Assembly (NCBI GenBank): GCA_003290165.1
Contig: QNQO01000529.1
Coordinates: 558,001-622,000 of the forward strand
Reading direction: 5' to 3'
DNA from: Berberis thunbergii
Taxonomy: Eukaryota > Streptophyta > Magnoliopsida > Ranunculales > Berberidaceae
Length of the DNA: 64,000 nucleotides
The notes under the pieces are model-generated. The model ran no database searches. It saw only the letters and a program-made list of their open reading frames with translations, and was not told where the DNA came from. The first letter of the stretch is position 1, and each line of letters starts with the position of its first letter. Positions 25,460 to 38,590 of this stretch are shown in pieces. A program made the position numbers and the translations under genes.

Positions 25460-27290
25460 TTTCTTTTTTAGAAATCAATTGTTTTGCTTTTCGACAACAA
25501 TGTGCCTTAATAAACTTCATCTCCACAAAGCTACTATTCTTTTTGACATGATTATATGTTTTAACCATTTTAATGCCCAAACCATTCATAAACAGCTTGG
25601 CATTCATCTACCTTAATCTTACTTTTCTCATAATAACAAGCTTACCAACGATCAACAAATAAGTAATACGATGAACGTCATCCATAGTGATAGTCATATC
25701 TCCAAAAGGGAGGTGGAAAATAATGGTCTTTGGTTGCCAACGCTTCAGGAAGGTACAAATGGTCACCTTATCGGCTGATTCTTACAATGGTCGATCAAGG
25801 AATGTAGACCATTCTTATTGACAGTTATCCTTACCTTTTTCGGCTCTTTTCTCAACTTCCAATCTAAATTTTTTTTAAATAGATGTCGGCATCTGAATTC
25901 GTCTCGTACCTAAATACAACAAGCAATAACAAAAAATATTTTGTGTTCAAGTAATATATAAACGAGAACATTTATATATTTTAAGAACTGGAAAATGTTA
26001 TAATTACCTTATTACCATCCCAAATAGCATGAGAAATATGCCTAGAGTAATTCGCTAATATGAAATCATCATTGGGACCCGCGGGATATGAAACACTCTC
26101 ATCTTCTTCATCAAACCAAGTTCAACTATTTCCTCATCATCCTCTCCCTCCTTCTCCACAGCCTCATCACCCCCATCCTCCTCTTCCTCATCCTCATGTA
26201 CATCACCCTTACCACCCACACTACCTTGACTTTGCAATTGGATTACTCGTCTTGCCACTTTGTTTTGTCCAATAAGTTCACTTACCATTTCATCCCCTCT
26301 CACTTCTTTCACCATTCACTCTTGTTACTTTCTTTTTTATTTCTTCCATTTCTTGTTTACCTTTTCAAGCAATCACCTTTCAATGAGACGTCATCATTGG
26401 TCGTCTATCCACGGTTCATCACCACCGCCACCAACAACTGAAGAAGACACAACGTCCTTTTTCGTCTTTGAATTGCAATATTGAACATAAAAAATGATAC
26501 AATTAATACTTATGAATAATCCATTCTCCGAACAAATTTCCAAAAAAAAATAATCACTTCTCAAAACATTTGAAAAAATAATATAACTAAATTTATTTGC
26601 AAAAATAAGGCATCACGCAAAGTTATGTGTGAACCAAATCAACATCCTCGCAAGGTTCTGTGCGAACCACTGATTCGCACATCCGAGTGCGAGTGGAAGT
26701 TTCAAAAGAGCTTCCTTTTTTTATTTCGAGTTTGAGTTTGATTTATGGCTTTTGAAAATGTTTGAATGGTTTTCGATTTTGATTCTAAACACTTAAATTT
26801 AGGGCTTTCAAATTACCTTTGTTGTTTGTGTGTTTCGAATGAGAACAACCCACAGTCAACCAACCAACAATCTCGCAGCAATCCCTTAAATCCCTCATAG
26901 CCAAGCACCAACGAATTATCACTCACACATACAGTCGATCGTACACACAATCACTCACACCAAATTGGATACGCAATCACCAAATCACACACACGGTCCC
27001 TTCTTTGTTCGTGAAGTTAATGGAGAGTAGAGGGTGGGAGAAATAGTAGTGGGAGAGGGAGGGGTTTGGTTGTCATGTAAAGTTTATGAAGGGGAGTGCA
27101 AAAAAAAAAAGATGAATTAAAATTTTGAGAGGGGGAATCTGTTGTGGGTTGGGAGAGGAAAAAAATTTGAGAGTTTAGGATTTATATTGGTGGTGTTGGA
27201 TAGAAAGGTGATGGTGTTAGATAAAAAGGTGGGGTGGTGTTAGACAGAAAGGGAAATTAGTGGTGTCAAAAAGTCAAAGCCTTCTTATTC
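25460..27290 (-). mobile_element. PMD-bearing element end, copy 2
   Basis: Diverged second copy of the sequence at 1-1,900: same order of PMD core, intron-like spacer, IWDG block, acidic linker and purine-rich leader. The right edge, near 27,270-27,290, is TGGTGTCAAAAAGTC, the reverse complement of the left edge motif of the MULE at 8,113. Confidence 0.5.
25640..26315 (-). pseudogene. N-terminal PMD gene fragment, copy 2
   Basis: Minus-strand text gives FLKRWQPKTIIFHLPFGDM and ITMDDVHRITYLL at about 25,780-25,650, preceded upstream by GPNDDFILANYSRHISHAIW at about 26,080-26,010 and an Asp/Glu-rich linker (26,100-26,220). Stops lie around 25,800-25,900. These are the PMD landmarks and the copy is more intact than the one at 171-1,045. 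Confidence 0.6.
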
Positions 27291-27299
27291 ATTATTGAA

Positions 27300-27975
27300 C
27301 AAGTGTATGAGCCTGAATGCTCTAGCATTGGGTATGATACTTTAGAGTGGTTATAACCAAGGATTGTGATTTCTTTTTACGAGTTAATCTCGGTCTCCTG
27401 ATTTTAAGAAAAATTTTGAGAAAATTTTCGATGTGTAAAAAAACAGTAAAAAAAGTTATAGGATATATGAAACATATATAATAAATTTTGAGGGTACATA
27501 AAATATATGAAAGATGAAGGTCTTACATTTCAAGGCATACACTTAAAATTCAACCCCCTCGTCAAAGCGCCAAATTTGGATAATTTGCATCTCTTTATCC
27601 CATATTTCTTGCACAAACAACACAAGAAGTTTCAACTTTTTGACAAAACACCCACCAAACATTGAATTCAAACAAACAAAAATTCCATGAAACATCTCAC
27701 ATAGAAATTCGACCCAAATTCATTTTGCACTCTTATAACATAACCCAGAAGATAAGAAACCAGTTCAGATACAAAACTCAAACCCCAAAAACTGAAATTG
27801 GATATTTGATAATTTATCTAACATAATCATACTTTGAATGTTCAATCAATCTCCAATAATTCGACTCTAAAACCTTAACTCTCATGAAAAGCATAAAAGT
27901 TTTCAAATTATGTAAGATAGAGGGGTTAATTTGAAGCGAATCATACACATAAACTTGGATGATGATGATGATGAT
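27300..27975. other. AT-rich intergenic DNA ending in (GAT)n
   Basis: No gene or repeat is recognised, apart from a short (GAT)n run at 27,958-27,975 that is the target site of the Tat-lineage element. The run continues at 37,490-37,500. Confidence 0.6.
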
Positions 27976-28652
27976 TGATGATACACCAAATGGTCACATC
28001 CCTGAGCCATACACGTGTCATGATGATCTCGAGGAATTATGGGCCCCAGCGTCAGCCCAACATTGATCCGGCCCAAGCGGTTCTAAGCCCGCCCAGTGCA
28101 GTCCGCCAAACGGATTTGAACTCTTACAGCTTGCTAAGCCCATGCATCTCACAACTATCCTTAATGTCCGTAAGCCCTATTAAGGCAAGTATCTCGAGGA
28201 TCAACTTTGGACAGGCAATTACAGCAACTCTCCGATTCTGACTAGGAAGCAAATACTAGAGTACATATCACACAGAGAAACTTCCTCTTACGGATTACCC
28301 TCAGATACGGAACTATCTCTTGTGTATCTAGGAGCACAGTGTTAACAAGGAACTTCCCTTCTACAGCACAACTCCAATTTAGAGAAGGATTTCCACAAAG
28401 TTCTCCTTCCTAAACTACACCATCGATGGCCTGGTTGAATCAGGACTCCTGCACTATAATAAGACATGAGGTTTGTAAGCTAAGGCACGCTACAAATTCC
28501 CTATTTACAGCATTACACCTTCCCCATATCCTTGTCTGACTTTAGCATCGGAGTGTCATCGGCCACCACAACGATGGTTTGTGGCTCACGTGCGTTCCTT
28601 GTGCAGGTCAGCAAGTTTAGGTCAAAACAGGGAGCCAAAAACTACTGCATCA
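27976..28652 (+). repeat. 5' LTR of Tat-lineage element
   Basis: 677 bp, TG...CA. A TTTGGCGACGTCCGTGGGGG primer-site-like sequence follows at about 28,654-28,673. Small ORFs inside are not genes. Confidence 0.85.
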
Positions 28653-28726
28653 ATTTGGCGACGTCCGTGGGGGCGACAAAATTCCTAACATTTCACTAGC
28701 ACCATCTCCTTTCGAAATACGGAGAT

Positions 28727-29666
28727 GTGGTGATCACTAGATCATGCAACAATGGAGAGCAAGGAAACACAACAAACGCTCAAACTGACGCTATACTGCC
28801 ACTCTCTGCGGTGCCGGTTATGCGCGAGCAACAGACTCACGCCCCCAAGCTAGCAACAACAACGATGAACCTCGGGATTGATATGTTGCCATCTGAAATG
28901 CAGCAAATTGCCAAAACGGTAGAGGCTCTCACTCGACAAAACCTTCCACTCGTTTACAGAGATCAGAAGCAGCACATGCCCCTGTCTCCCGAGGACGACA
29001 GAGAGCATGCACAGGAGAGTCAAGCCCCTTCTAGTTCACACTGGACCAGAGAAGGTGGCGTGGTTAACACAAAATTGACTGCCAGGGCAAAGAGGCTCGA
29101 CCCTTAGAACCCCCTCCCCAGAGGGGCACACGACCTAGATGTGCTATATCATACCTCAGTCCCACCTTTTGTGGACTTTATTATGAACGAGACCCTTTTC
29201 TAAGAAGTTCACGCCTCTGAAGCTCGACTTCTATGACGAGACCACCAACCTATTCTACAACCTATGCCATTACCAGCATGTAATGGATCTCAAGGAAGGA
29301 TTCGAGTCGGCGATGTGTCGAATTTTTCCCACTAGCCTAAATAAGACAGCACTAACGTGGTTTCACAGCCTCCTGCCAAGGTTGATTGATTCCTTCAAGT
29401 CGTTGGCCAAGGAGTTCCTGACGCGTTTCGTCGGAAGTCAGTGTTTTCAAAAAGCCCCACACTACATACTCTCTATGAAACAGAAATCCAATGAGACGCT
29501 CAGAGAGTATGTCACGTGCTTCAACAACGAGTTGACACTCATTGACGGTTGCAGTGATGACACAGTCGTGACAGCTTTCACTACGAGCTTAAAGGAAGGA
29601 AAGCTCTACGAAGACCTCACTTTGGAACCCTCCTTAGACATGATGGAGCTTCTCAAGAGCACCTAG
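28727..29666 (+). pseudogene. Tat-lineage gag, interrupted
   Basis: An N-terminal segment starts MVITRSCNNGEQ (28,727-29,107). After a stop and about 170 bp the capsid continues: HVMDLKEGFESAMCRIFPTS, LNKTALTWFHSLLPRLIDSF, KELAxEFLTRFVGSQ-like text, LSMKQKSNETLREYVTCFN and VVTAFTTSLKEGKL. Order and motifs match the retrotransposon gag domain of Tat elements. It ends TAG at about 29,666. Confidence 0.8.
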
Positions 29667-29678
29667 TAGCACATTACC

Positions 29679-30158
29679 TTGGAGGAGTTGAGGATTGTTA
29701 AGAGGGAAATCGAAGGTGAAAATAAGCCCTTCGCTCCTAAGAACAAGAATGAGGGAAAAGAAGCGAGGATGATGAAAGGAGCAAGAGGAAGCTTAGTGAC
29801 AAGGTGGGAGGTAAAAAGAGCCTTAGTCATCTCGGTCTCTATTGCAAGGTGGGAGGTAAAAATAGCCTCAGTGGACACAGAGAGCCCGCTCAACATCCCA
29901 TTCTACAACGTGTTTCACAGTATGGATTTCAAGGAGGAGAACTTGACGTCTTCAGACTATCCGTTGATTGGATTCAGTGGAGAGAAATGTTTTTCGATCG
30001 GGAAGATAAGGTTAGGCATAGTAGCAGGAGAACCGCAACTGAGAAAGGTCATGTTTCTGGACTTCATGGTAGTAGATGCACCGTCTACCTACAACCTTAT
30101 CTTAGGAAGACCATGGATCCACCAAATAGAAACAGTAGTCTCTACCCTTCACCAGTGT
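29679..30158 (+). pseudogene. Tat-lineage protease region, cut by TRIM
   Basis: Reads VDTESPLNIPFYNVFHSMDF, YPLIGFSGEKCFSIGKIRLG, FLDFMVVDAPSTYNLILGRP, then STLHQ where the TRIM begins. The expected active-site DxGS reads DTES. A direct repeat of 'aaggtgggaggtaaaaa' words (29,800-29,870) has duplicated a short segment. The frame resumes after the TRIM at 30,711 as CIKYTSLTTLKEQYMETN before a stop near 30,797. Confidence 0.75.
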
Positions 30159-30400
30159 TGTAATACCCTTGTGTGGGCGGACCTGAGGCGGAGGGTAAGG
30201 GAGAAGCTTAAGAGCTCATGAATCCCAAGAGGGTTGACAAGCTACAAAGAGGAGATCATAGTCCCACATCGCCTGGGTGCGGGAGGGTGATATACTATAT
30301 ATGTACGAAGTCGAATCTACAAAGTACTACACGTTTTAAAGCCGTGTGGGCCTTGGGCCCAAAGCGAACAATATAGTACTCTGTGGATCAGGTCGTGACA
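30159..30400 (+). repeat. TRIM 5' LTR
   Basis: 242 bp; contains a TACTATATATG TATA-like box near 30,293, a plausible promoter. Confidence 0.9.
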
Positions 30401-30468
30401 GAATGGTATCAGAGCTTGACCTAGCCGAAAGTGTGCCAACAAGGACGTTGGGTTCCAAGGGGGTGGAC

Positions 30469-30710
30469 TGTGATACCCTTGTGTGGGCGGGCCTGAGGGG
30501 GAGGGTAAGGGAGAAGCCCAAGAGCCCATGGATCCCAAGAGGGTTGGCAAGCTACAAAGGAGAGATTATAGTCCCACATCGCCTGGGTGCGGGAGGGTGA
30601 TTTACTATATATGTACGAGGTTGGATCTACAAAGTACTATGCATTTTAAAATCGTGCGGGCCTTGGGCCCAAAACAGACAATATAGTATTATGTGGATCA
30701 GGTCGTGACA
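30469..30710 (+). repeat. TRIM 3' LTR
   Basis: 242 bp, same length as the first copy with no indels seen. Confidence 0.9.
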
Positions 30711-30799
30711 AGTGCATTAAGTATACCTCGCTAACCACTCTCAAGGAACAATACATGGAGACCAACCTATGGCACGAGGCTGCCATTATGCCGCATTGA

Positions 30800-32660
30800 A
30801 GCAAATAAAATGCTCCCAGATCTAACCAGATCATACAGTGCAATCTAAACTAGAGCCAGGTCTAGTAACTGCAGACGCATCACTTTACTCACACGAGACC
30901 CCAACAGCGGTGGCTCGCTCCAGAGAGATGGGACAATCAAGCGATACATGAGCAATTTGTTCTTCAGCCTAACGAAACAGAGAGACCAAGGCAAGTGGGA
31001 GTACAACCCCCTCGACATTCCGTAGGAGCGGAGATTAACTCCCCCACAAGGCTTACTCTTTAGTAGCCTATGTGACAATAGTGGATTCAATAGTCTGCTG
31101 AAAGCACAAACGATCCACAAGGGCCACCTGAATTCACTTCAGGGGCCAAGATCAATTTTTCTCCGTCAACAGTTAGTATATTTAAATTGTTCACTTCCCT
31201 TTCCATAGTCAATGTAGAGTTTTAGTTCCTAAAGACTTATGTGATTTGCAAACATTCAAGAAATAAAGAAATAATTACGCAAACACGCTCTATTGATTAC
31301 TGGAAAGATGTAACGACGAGCACCCTGAGGCGGATACAAAAGACTACATACTACAAGCATCTGAATCCGACGCGACATGGAGTAAAAACTCGCTGAAACA
31401 GCCCGACTACATAAAGAGAGCATAAGAACCCAAAGTAGGCAATGCAAACTCTCCAAAGCACACTACCTGCTAACAACAACACAACTCCAGCAAATGCAAA
31501 TTTCAAATATGGTCTAAGGTGGTACAAAATCGGCAACCGGGAGCCTCGCGGCAAGCCACAACCAGATACGAAAAACTCACACACTCGATCTGGTGGACTG
31601 TGTGAACTTGGGGACAAGGTTGGCACTGAGAGTGCACATTCCGATGTTGGGATGATAAGGGCATCCGTAAGTCAATGGCACAATCCAATTGACCATGTAC
31701 AACTCCTCTCTGTCTCGAGATCCCGAATTCTAGCACAAAGTGAGACAATGGGCTTAATCAAGAAGTGGTGGAGGCGACCACTCCGGAGTGGGGCGCTGGT
31801 ATTATCTTTGAGATTAGACGTTATAGAACAGCGACAAGGCACTAGCACGTAAAAGACAAACTTTTCCCTTAGAAGAAAATTTGTACTTCTTCTCCACAAT
31901 ATGAAAAGAAATTACAAGATCTCAGCAAATCAACTACGTGCCCACACATAACAAGTGACTACGCTATCATCATGCCCGATTAGCGCAAATGTCAGAACAT
32001 GCGATGACTCCAAAGATGGAGATCTCCCTTCAGCCTTTGAAGAACTCAAAGCATTTTCTTCAAGCAAGAACATTACAGAAGAAACGCTCTGCAGAAGGTA
32101 GTGCCTACAACGAATGAGGAACACCATTATATAGACATGACGGTTCACCAAACGGTCACTTCAATATTAACTGTCAACATTGAATACCATATGGGAAATG
32201 AGGAGACGACGGCTCCCAAGGAAAATGCCCAGACCACATTTGTCCATTTAATGGTGATGCAGGCAACCTCATGAATTGAAGGGGAGTAACTGATACTCAA
32301 CCATCTCACATCCTACGCCGTATACGTGCTACTATGCGATCTATGTCGTACGCGTAGTGCAATTTGTGCAAGAAACCCCAATTCTCCCTGTGCGGGCCCA
32401 TAGGCTCGGCCTATTATTCAAACAGTATTCTACCACATGCCAAACACGAGCACTAGAAATTCTAGTCAATTCTATCATACCTGCGGATCACCAGCTGATT
32501 TAAGGTAATTTTGTCAACACATTGCGTCATGCCTGCGGACATAGGTTCGCACGCCTTCAAGCAAGCAAAATCGCTCTTCAACCAGGTAAGCTTAGTCAGC
32601 TGAGGCTGATGACGATGGCTTCTAGTTCATCCTGACACCTAGTTCGTCTAGTGCGGATCC
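30800..32660. other. Non-coding interior of Tat-lineage element
   Basis: This is where RT, RNase H and integrase would lie in a full element. I find none of FLDDY/MDD, TDAS or DDE landmarks on either strand. Short ORFs here look random. Confidence 0.6.
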
Positions 32661-32724
32661 CGATGGTTTAGGAAGTGTGAGTCTTATGAGCGTTATCACG
32701 CCTGGCGACGACGACTCGCCAGGG

Positions 32725-33565
32725 ATCATTGCCCCCTTCGCGGTCAATGGTCGCTAAACCCGATCAGGTAAGCCTAGCTGGTGACGACTGGCAATGAAAG
32801 CTTTTGATCAAAGCCCAAACCTATAGCCCACACTACATGGGTGTAGATGGTTTAGAAGGCGGGAGCCTAGTCAGTCCCAAACTGATTCTGAAGGCTCGCC
32901 ACGGGACCACTACTTTTCAGCCTGGCCGCCGAATTACCAACCTTGAACTTGTAGCCCCCACCATGCTGGTGTAGATGGTTTAGAAAGTGGGAGCCTAGTC
33001 AGCCCCAAACTGATTTCGATGGCTTGCCACGGGACCATTGCTTTTCAGCTTGGCCATCGAATTACCAACCCTGAACTTGTAGCCCCCACTACGCGAAAGT
33101 AGATGATTTAAAAGGTGGGTGCCTAGTCAGTCCCAAACTGATTCTGACGGCTTGCTAAGGGACCATTGCTTTTCAGCATGGCCACCGAAAACTCTCAAAT
33201 TTGAAGCTTGATGCGCACGAGTGTAGATAATTTGGAAGGTGGGAGCCTAGTCAATCCCGAACTGATTATGATTGCTTGCCAGGGGACCACTACTTTTCAG
33301 CCTGGTCGTTAAACCCCTTCGTCTTGAACGTGTAGCCCTCACCATGCGGGTATAAATGGTTCGAAAGGTGGGTGACTAGTCAGTCCCTGACTGATGTCGA
33401 CAGCTCGCCATGGGACTTCTGATCTTCAGCATGGTCGCCAAATAATTATTCCCTGAACCTGTAGTTCACTCTGTTCGGACATAGATGATTCGGAAAGTAG
33501 GGGCCCTAAGCAGCTCACCACGCGATCACCGCTCCTTTCCGAAATAGTGACCACAAAGATAAATC
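32725..33565 (+). repeat. Tandem repeat array, about 128-bp unit, six copies
   Basis: Anchored on the recurring 'gaaggtgggagcctagtcagtcccaaactgat' theme, units start at about 32,851, 32,979, 33,107, 33,231, 33,360 and 33,489 (periods 128, 128, 124, 129, 129). Each unit also carries a GCTTGCCA.GGGACCA block, a CTTTTCAGC.TGGCC block and a TTGAACTTGTAGCCC block. A more diverged relative begins near 32,660. Copies decay toward the right. Confidence 0.88.
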
Positions 33566-34600
33566 ACAGCTTTGCCAGCATCCTCACGCTCAAACAAGCT
33601 AGCATTCTATTATCAGCAAAGGCCATTAAAGTTGACACATAAATCGTCCAACCAACGCGCGGACAGGTGCTACATGGAATGCCTGACTCGCTACAAACGC
33701 TCTAACGCATACGCTCGGCTATCACAACTCGCCTACGGCAACGGCTACAGCTGACCAATATCAGACAAGCGAGCTAAACCCCCGGCAGCTTACCTTAAGA
33801 ACGAGATACAACTCGAGTAACGCAGCCCACAACTAAATTGTTCACGACATGCCCACTGTCGGACATGACTATGCAATAGTGACTGAGAGTCACTCACAAT
33901 GCAAACGGTCAAGCTCTCGACTGCAGACAAACCACTTGACTTCCTATTGATCCAACCAACCTATGCCAAAATAAGACGAAAAAGAAAAATAGAAAACACA
34001 CAACGGACACAAAACAAATACAAAATGCATTCAAGATAAAATTGTTTGTATTAACAAACGAAACAAAATGGGTACAAGTATACAAACTTTACTCCTTATC
34101 AGAAGAAGGTACAGAAACATAAGAGCTAAGCTCAACGGAGGGGGAGTAGGGGTCACGTCCATACGTGCCATGGCCTGAGCATCAGGGTCCGAACCGCTAT
34201 CTTTGTCTGATGACGCAAAGGCAATGAACAAGTCTATGTATGACCACTCTTATATCGGCCAAGATCCCATTCCGGATGCTCTTTCATCACCTTTAGTAGT
34301 TCCAGCCTGCGGTGTACAACCCAGCAGAACTCGCGCTTGCCTTGTTCCTGCAGAAGCTCTTCCTCTCGCGCCTTCATGTCTACAAGTTTACGCTACAACA
34401 ACTCCAACTTGCCAGTCAACGCGCATCAACCTGAGCTCATGCTTCTCTAATTCGAGTCGGTCCTTGGCCTTCCTTGCCTCTCAAGCATTGAACTCCATAT
34501 CAAACTCTAATTGCTTCTTTTGAGTAGCCCAGTCAGCATTCTTCAAGGCATACTCTTCAATGAGAGAGCGCAGTGCAGAATGCGCCTCAACCGCAGCTTT

Positions 34601-36547
34601 CTATGCGACCTTCGTGTCGCGGAGGATCTTATCCAACTCCTGTTTGAATTTGTCCCTTGTAGACACTGCCTCTGCCAGGTCACGCTCAAGGGCCTCCAAA
34701 TGAGCCATCAGAATCTCAGCAACCACAGCTGATTGCTCCGACCTATTTTCTTCAGCTTGCTTCTTCAACAGCTCAATTTCATAAAGCACATAAAAATACA
34801 ATGCTTGCATGTGCAAGAAGACATGCTCCATGGTGTACACCCTCTCACGAGCCGCCTCGTCTTCTATCCCAGCAATGGCCACCTGGCTCAAGTGAGACAT
34901 ACCCAGCATAAGGTACTTTAAACCCTTATCCATGCACCCTTCTAGCATATCCTCCTCGGGTTTTGGAGCGTAATCCATCAACCAGCTATGACGCTTGCTT
35001 ATATGCTTCCTCGAAGCATACTCCACATCAACCTCCCGATGCCAGACCTGAGTGTTCATCTTTACTAAGTCCGGTGCAAACATATTTATTCTCGCATCCG
35101 GATGACATTGTCCTGGATTAGGAATTACATCAGAACCACCCTTCGCAGTCGCCACTGTTCCCAGTCTCTCCTCCACAATTTTTTTTTATCACGAGCAACC
35201 GACCCTTTAGTGTGAGATGGCTTAACGGGGTCCGGGGGAAAGGGAATAAGCGAGTTATCCAATAGACCCTCCTACACCTTGAGTTGTGGCCTGGAATGAG
35301 GCGGTGAACAATGCGGACTATAAGAAACTTGGCATGTGCCACCACAGCCACTATCAGACAGCACACCAACAGGATGATCAAATGCCAGAACCTCAGGAGG
35401 ATTTTCACGATTCTATCGAAACAGTTTCACGCTAATCGACACCAATAGAAGCCGCCATTGCAACCCGCATCAACTACTCACTCAAAGTTTATGCCTACGC
35501 AGCACTGAGATTCGACATGTCTTCAACCCCTGCAAATCGTAGGTAGTCTTTCTCCCAGCCAGATACACTGGCCTCCTCTCTGACAGGCCAATCAGACTCG
35601 TGTTATTCACTCACAAGAGTGGATCATGTTGAAGGCAACCCAGTTCTGATGCGGATCTCTTCGAACTCACGAAAGAGCCAAGCGTCTCAGACGGCTCCTC
35701 CGTGTTGGACAAAACATGAGCTTTGGCCCCAGTAGCATTCCTCTTCTTAGAAGGGTCCCCATCTTCAGGTTTAACTCGTGATGTTCGGTAAAGATTGGGG
35801 GCCATGCGCTAGTTGTCCCACAGCCCGCCGCGAATGAAGTTAGGAACGCATATGACATCCACCACATTTCTCGTTGACAAGCCACATAAGTATTTTGCTC
35901 CTCTTGGGTAACGAGAGTAATGGGAAATCGTCCAGCGAAAAATGCAAGCAATGATTAGCATGCAATCAAACGCAATGAAACCAAAAGAAAAAGTTGTACT
36001 TACGAAGTGGTTTGAACTTCTGCTCGAGCGGACAACCCTTGAACTGAAAGCACTTTGAATATGCAGGGGCTAAGAAGCAATTCTTCTACCAAAACTTGAA
36101 GTCATCAGGAAAATTTGCAAAGCAAGTCGGCGATGTCATTTTACAGACAACGTAACTCTTTAATCAAGAAGAAATCAGCAATTGGATCACTCGTGGGGTC
36201 CCGCGAACACCATCTTCTTTCGCCTTAATTAGAATAAGAAGGATGATTATGTATCCATTAGGCCCCAACTGGGTCGGAGGGATTCCAAGGAAGTTTAGGA
36301 AGTCCCAAATCACATTCAGAATGGGAAAATGTACTCCGATTGGGAGCATCCCCCGATGCAAGCAAATGAACCCCGCCGGTGGCGACATTGGTGACTAGTC
36401 GCCCTTCAGAACAGACAACGGCAAGTCCTCAGGGACCCCAAACTTCTCACAGATCTCGGCAAGGCCAAATTCAGAAAGCAACCTATCTTCAAAGAACTCA
36501 AGGCCCCTGGCCAAGGTTGTGTCATCAAGAAGGTTTTGTTGAGCCAT
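34601..36547 (-). pseudogene. Antisense ORF of Tat-lineage element (PF04195-like, coiled-coil end)
   Basis: From an ATG at 36,547 the minus strand reads MAQQNLLDDTTLARGLEFFE, EKFGVPEDLPL, a stop, then SPPAGFICLHRGMLPIGVHF and FLNFLGIPPTQLGPNGY (36,388-36,250), which resemble the 'putative gypsy type transposon' domain. DDFKFWYKNCFLAP-like text follows near 36,090. The last open part (35,176-34,601, 191 codons) is Glu/Lys-rich with heptad-like spacing, likely coiled coil. Stops and frameshifts break it at several points. Tat elements often carry such an antisense ORF before the 3' LTR; its role is unknown. Confidence 0.65.
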
Positions 36548-36811
36548 GAAGAAGACAGACAATGTTTTCAATCAAAAGATGAACAAAGCAATATATTCAA
36601 AAACAAAGGAAATAAAGAGTTAGACTCCGCACAACGGATGACCTAAATAAAGATTAGGTTCCCTCCTCTTTTCCACTGAACCGGCGCACGTTCAATAAAT
36701 GCAGTTTGCGGCTCAAGCAACGATTCAGGCTCAATCATCATGAGCAGCGTATCTTTTCAAGAGATGACTTAGCGAACCGATGTGATGACCTACCAACTCA
36801 GGGAGAGTAGC

Positions 36812-37489
36812 TGATGATACACCAAAATGGTCACATCCCTGAGCCATATATGTGTCATGATGATCTCGAGGAATTATAGGCCTCAGCGTCAGCCTAACAC
36901 TAATCTGACCCAAGTGGTTTTAAGCTCGCTCATTGTAGTTCACCAAATGGACCTGAACTCTTATAGCTTGCTAAGCCCACGCATCTCACAACTATCCTCA
37001 ATACTTGTAAGCCCTATTAAGGCAAGTATCTCAAGGATCAGCTTCGGACAGGCAATTACATAGCTCTCCGCTTCCGTCTAGGAAGCAAATACTAGGATAC
37101 ATATGACACAGGGAAACTTCCTCTTACAGATTACCCTCAGATAGGGAACTATCTCCTGCATATCTAGGAGCATAGGGCTAACAAGGAGTTTCCCTTCTAT
37201 AGCACGACTCCTAATTAGATAAGGATTTTCGCGAAGATCTCCTTTCTAAACTACGCCATTGATGGCCTGGTCTAACCAGGACTCTTGTACTATAAATGAG
37301 ACAAGAGGTTGGTAAGCTAAGGTACGCTACAAATTCCCTGTTTACAGCATTACACCTTCCCCAGATCTCTGTCTGACTTTAGCATCGGAGTGCCATCGGC
37401 CACCACAACGGTGGTTCGTGGCTCACGTGCAATCCTTTTGCAGGTTAGCAGGACTAGGTCAAAGCATGGAGTGAAAAATGATTGCATCA
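36812..37489 (+). repeat. 3' LTR of Tat-lineage element
   Basis: 678 bp, preceded by the purine-rich AGGGAGAGTAG. Most differences from the 5' LTR are transitions. Small ORFs inside are shadows. Confidence 0.85.
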
Positions 37490-38280
37490 ATGATGATGAT
37501 GACTGTACAAGAACATAACACATCAATTTCTTATAAAAACTTAGAGATTATATCAAATCGAAATCGTACCTGATAGGCCTTACATAATTTGAATTTGAAA
37601 CAAAATCATCAAACAGTAGAAAGAGCAAATCAACTTACCCTCATATCTGAGTTTCCAAATAAGGTTATTGAAGAGCTTGTGAAACGCTTGCTCCATTTCC
37701 AATGATCTTTGTCTCTCTCTCTCTTTCACTCTCTTTCTCCATCTCCAACTCTTAGTGAATTCGATTAGAAAAATAAGAAGAAGAAAAAATTATTTCACTT
37801 CAATGGATCATAATCGATGAAGACGCAACGCGGAGGAAGGAAATGCAGCAAGGAGGAGGAAAGAGGAAGACACACGATAGAGGAGGGAGAAGGAAGACCA
37901 GCAGGCAAGAGGAGGGTAGAAGAAGTGAGACAAAAAAAATTTGGTAGAAAAACTATAAAATTGGGCATGTTTTGTGTGGTTTGGGGTGAAGTTTACGAAA
38001 AAAAAAACTGAACAAACTGTAAATTTCAATTTCGCCCTATTTCGTATTTAAAAAATGGAATTTTCGCCGAAATCTCATTCCTTGGTTATGACTCGTAATT
38101 GTTTGTGGGTCTTGGACTCTTGTACTGGGTTGTCGATCTCTTGTAATCGCCATTAGGGGGAAGTGGATGTCTCTAGATTTTTTTCGATAGTTGTTTGTAT
38201 GTGCAAGGTTTCACTGTAACTACTGATGGCTATCAATGAATTTTAATTGTATATCCTTTTTTAAAAGAAAAATTCAAGAA
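37490..38280. other. Intergenic DNA, no gene seen
   Basis: Begins with the right half of the (GAT)n target site. A CT-rich tract lies at 37,705-37,750 and a purine-rich GGAGG tract at 37,825-37,930. The ORFs over these are compositional. Confidence 0.5.
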
Positions 38281-38460
38281 AATTAAGGTTTGTGTATTCA
38301 ATTAAGGATTTTAGTGAATTCTGAAGGATTTTATATCTCATGGATTTTAAAGGATTTCAAAGGATTATTATTGGTTTCTATGAATTCTTATGAATTTGTT
38401 ATTATTCATATGAAGTCATGAAAGAACACCATTTCAAAATTGTTCAATTAGATGATAAAC
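38280..38460. repeat. 'GGATTTTAAAGGATTT' AT-rich repeat, copy A
   Basis: Contains the words GTATTCAATTAAGGATTTTA and GGATTTTAAAGGATTTC and the block TATGAATTCTTATGAATTTG. Shared with 41,690-42,040, 42,885-43,330 (inverted) and 63,076-63,480. Probably a MITE or foldback family. Confidence 0.5.
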
Positions 38461-38590
38461 TCTCCTCCTAATGGAAATACAAGAATATAAAAGAAAAAAC
38501 AAGCAGAATGAAAACCCAAGTCAAATTCCTAAGAAAATCATCAATAACAGGGACCCCATATCTCAAATCCTTAAATTTCATCTACGCCAA

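Larger units (their letters stand above)
30159..30710 (+). mobile_element. TRIM retrotransposon (552 bp)
   Basis: Two 242-bp LTRs (30,159-30,400 and 30,469-30,710) begin TGTAATACCC/TGTGATACCC and end GGTCGTGACA. The 68-bp interior has a near-perfect initiator-Met primer site, TGGTATCAGAGC (30,404-30,415), and a polypurine tract ending CCAAGGGGGTGGAC just before the second LTR. Flanking 5-mers are AGTGT and AGTGC, and removing the element restores the protease frame across the site. It encodes nothing. By hand count the LTRs differ at about 26 positions, mostly transitions. Confidence 0.93.
27976..37489 (+). mobile_element. Tat-lineage Ty3/Gypsy retrotransposon, internally deleted, with nested TRIM
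   Basis: LTRs at 27,976-28,652 and 36,812-37,489 both start TGATGATACACC and end GCATCA. ATGAT flanks both sides (27,971-27,975 and 37,490-37,494), though the target is itself a GAT repeat. Inside are gag, a protease-like region split by a TRIM, about 1.5 kb without coding, a tandem-repeat block (32.7-33.6 kb) and a long antisense ORF region next to the 3' LTR. RT, RNase H and integrase are absent, so it depended on a relative. Tandem repeats plus an antisense ORF are known traits of Tat (Ogre/Retand/Grande) elements. Confidence 0.8.
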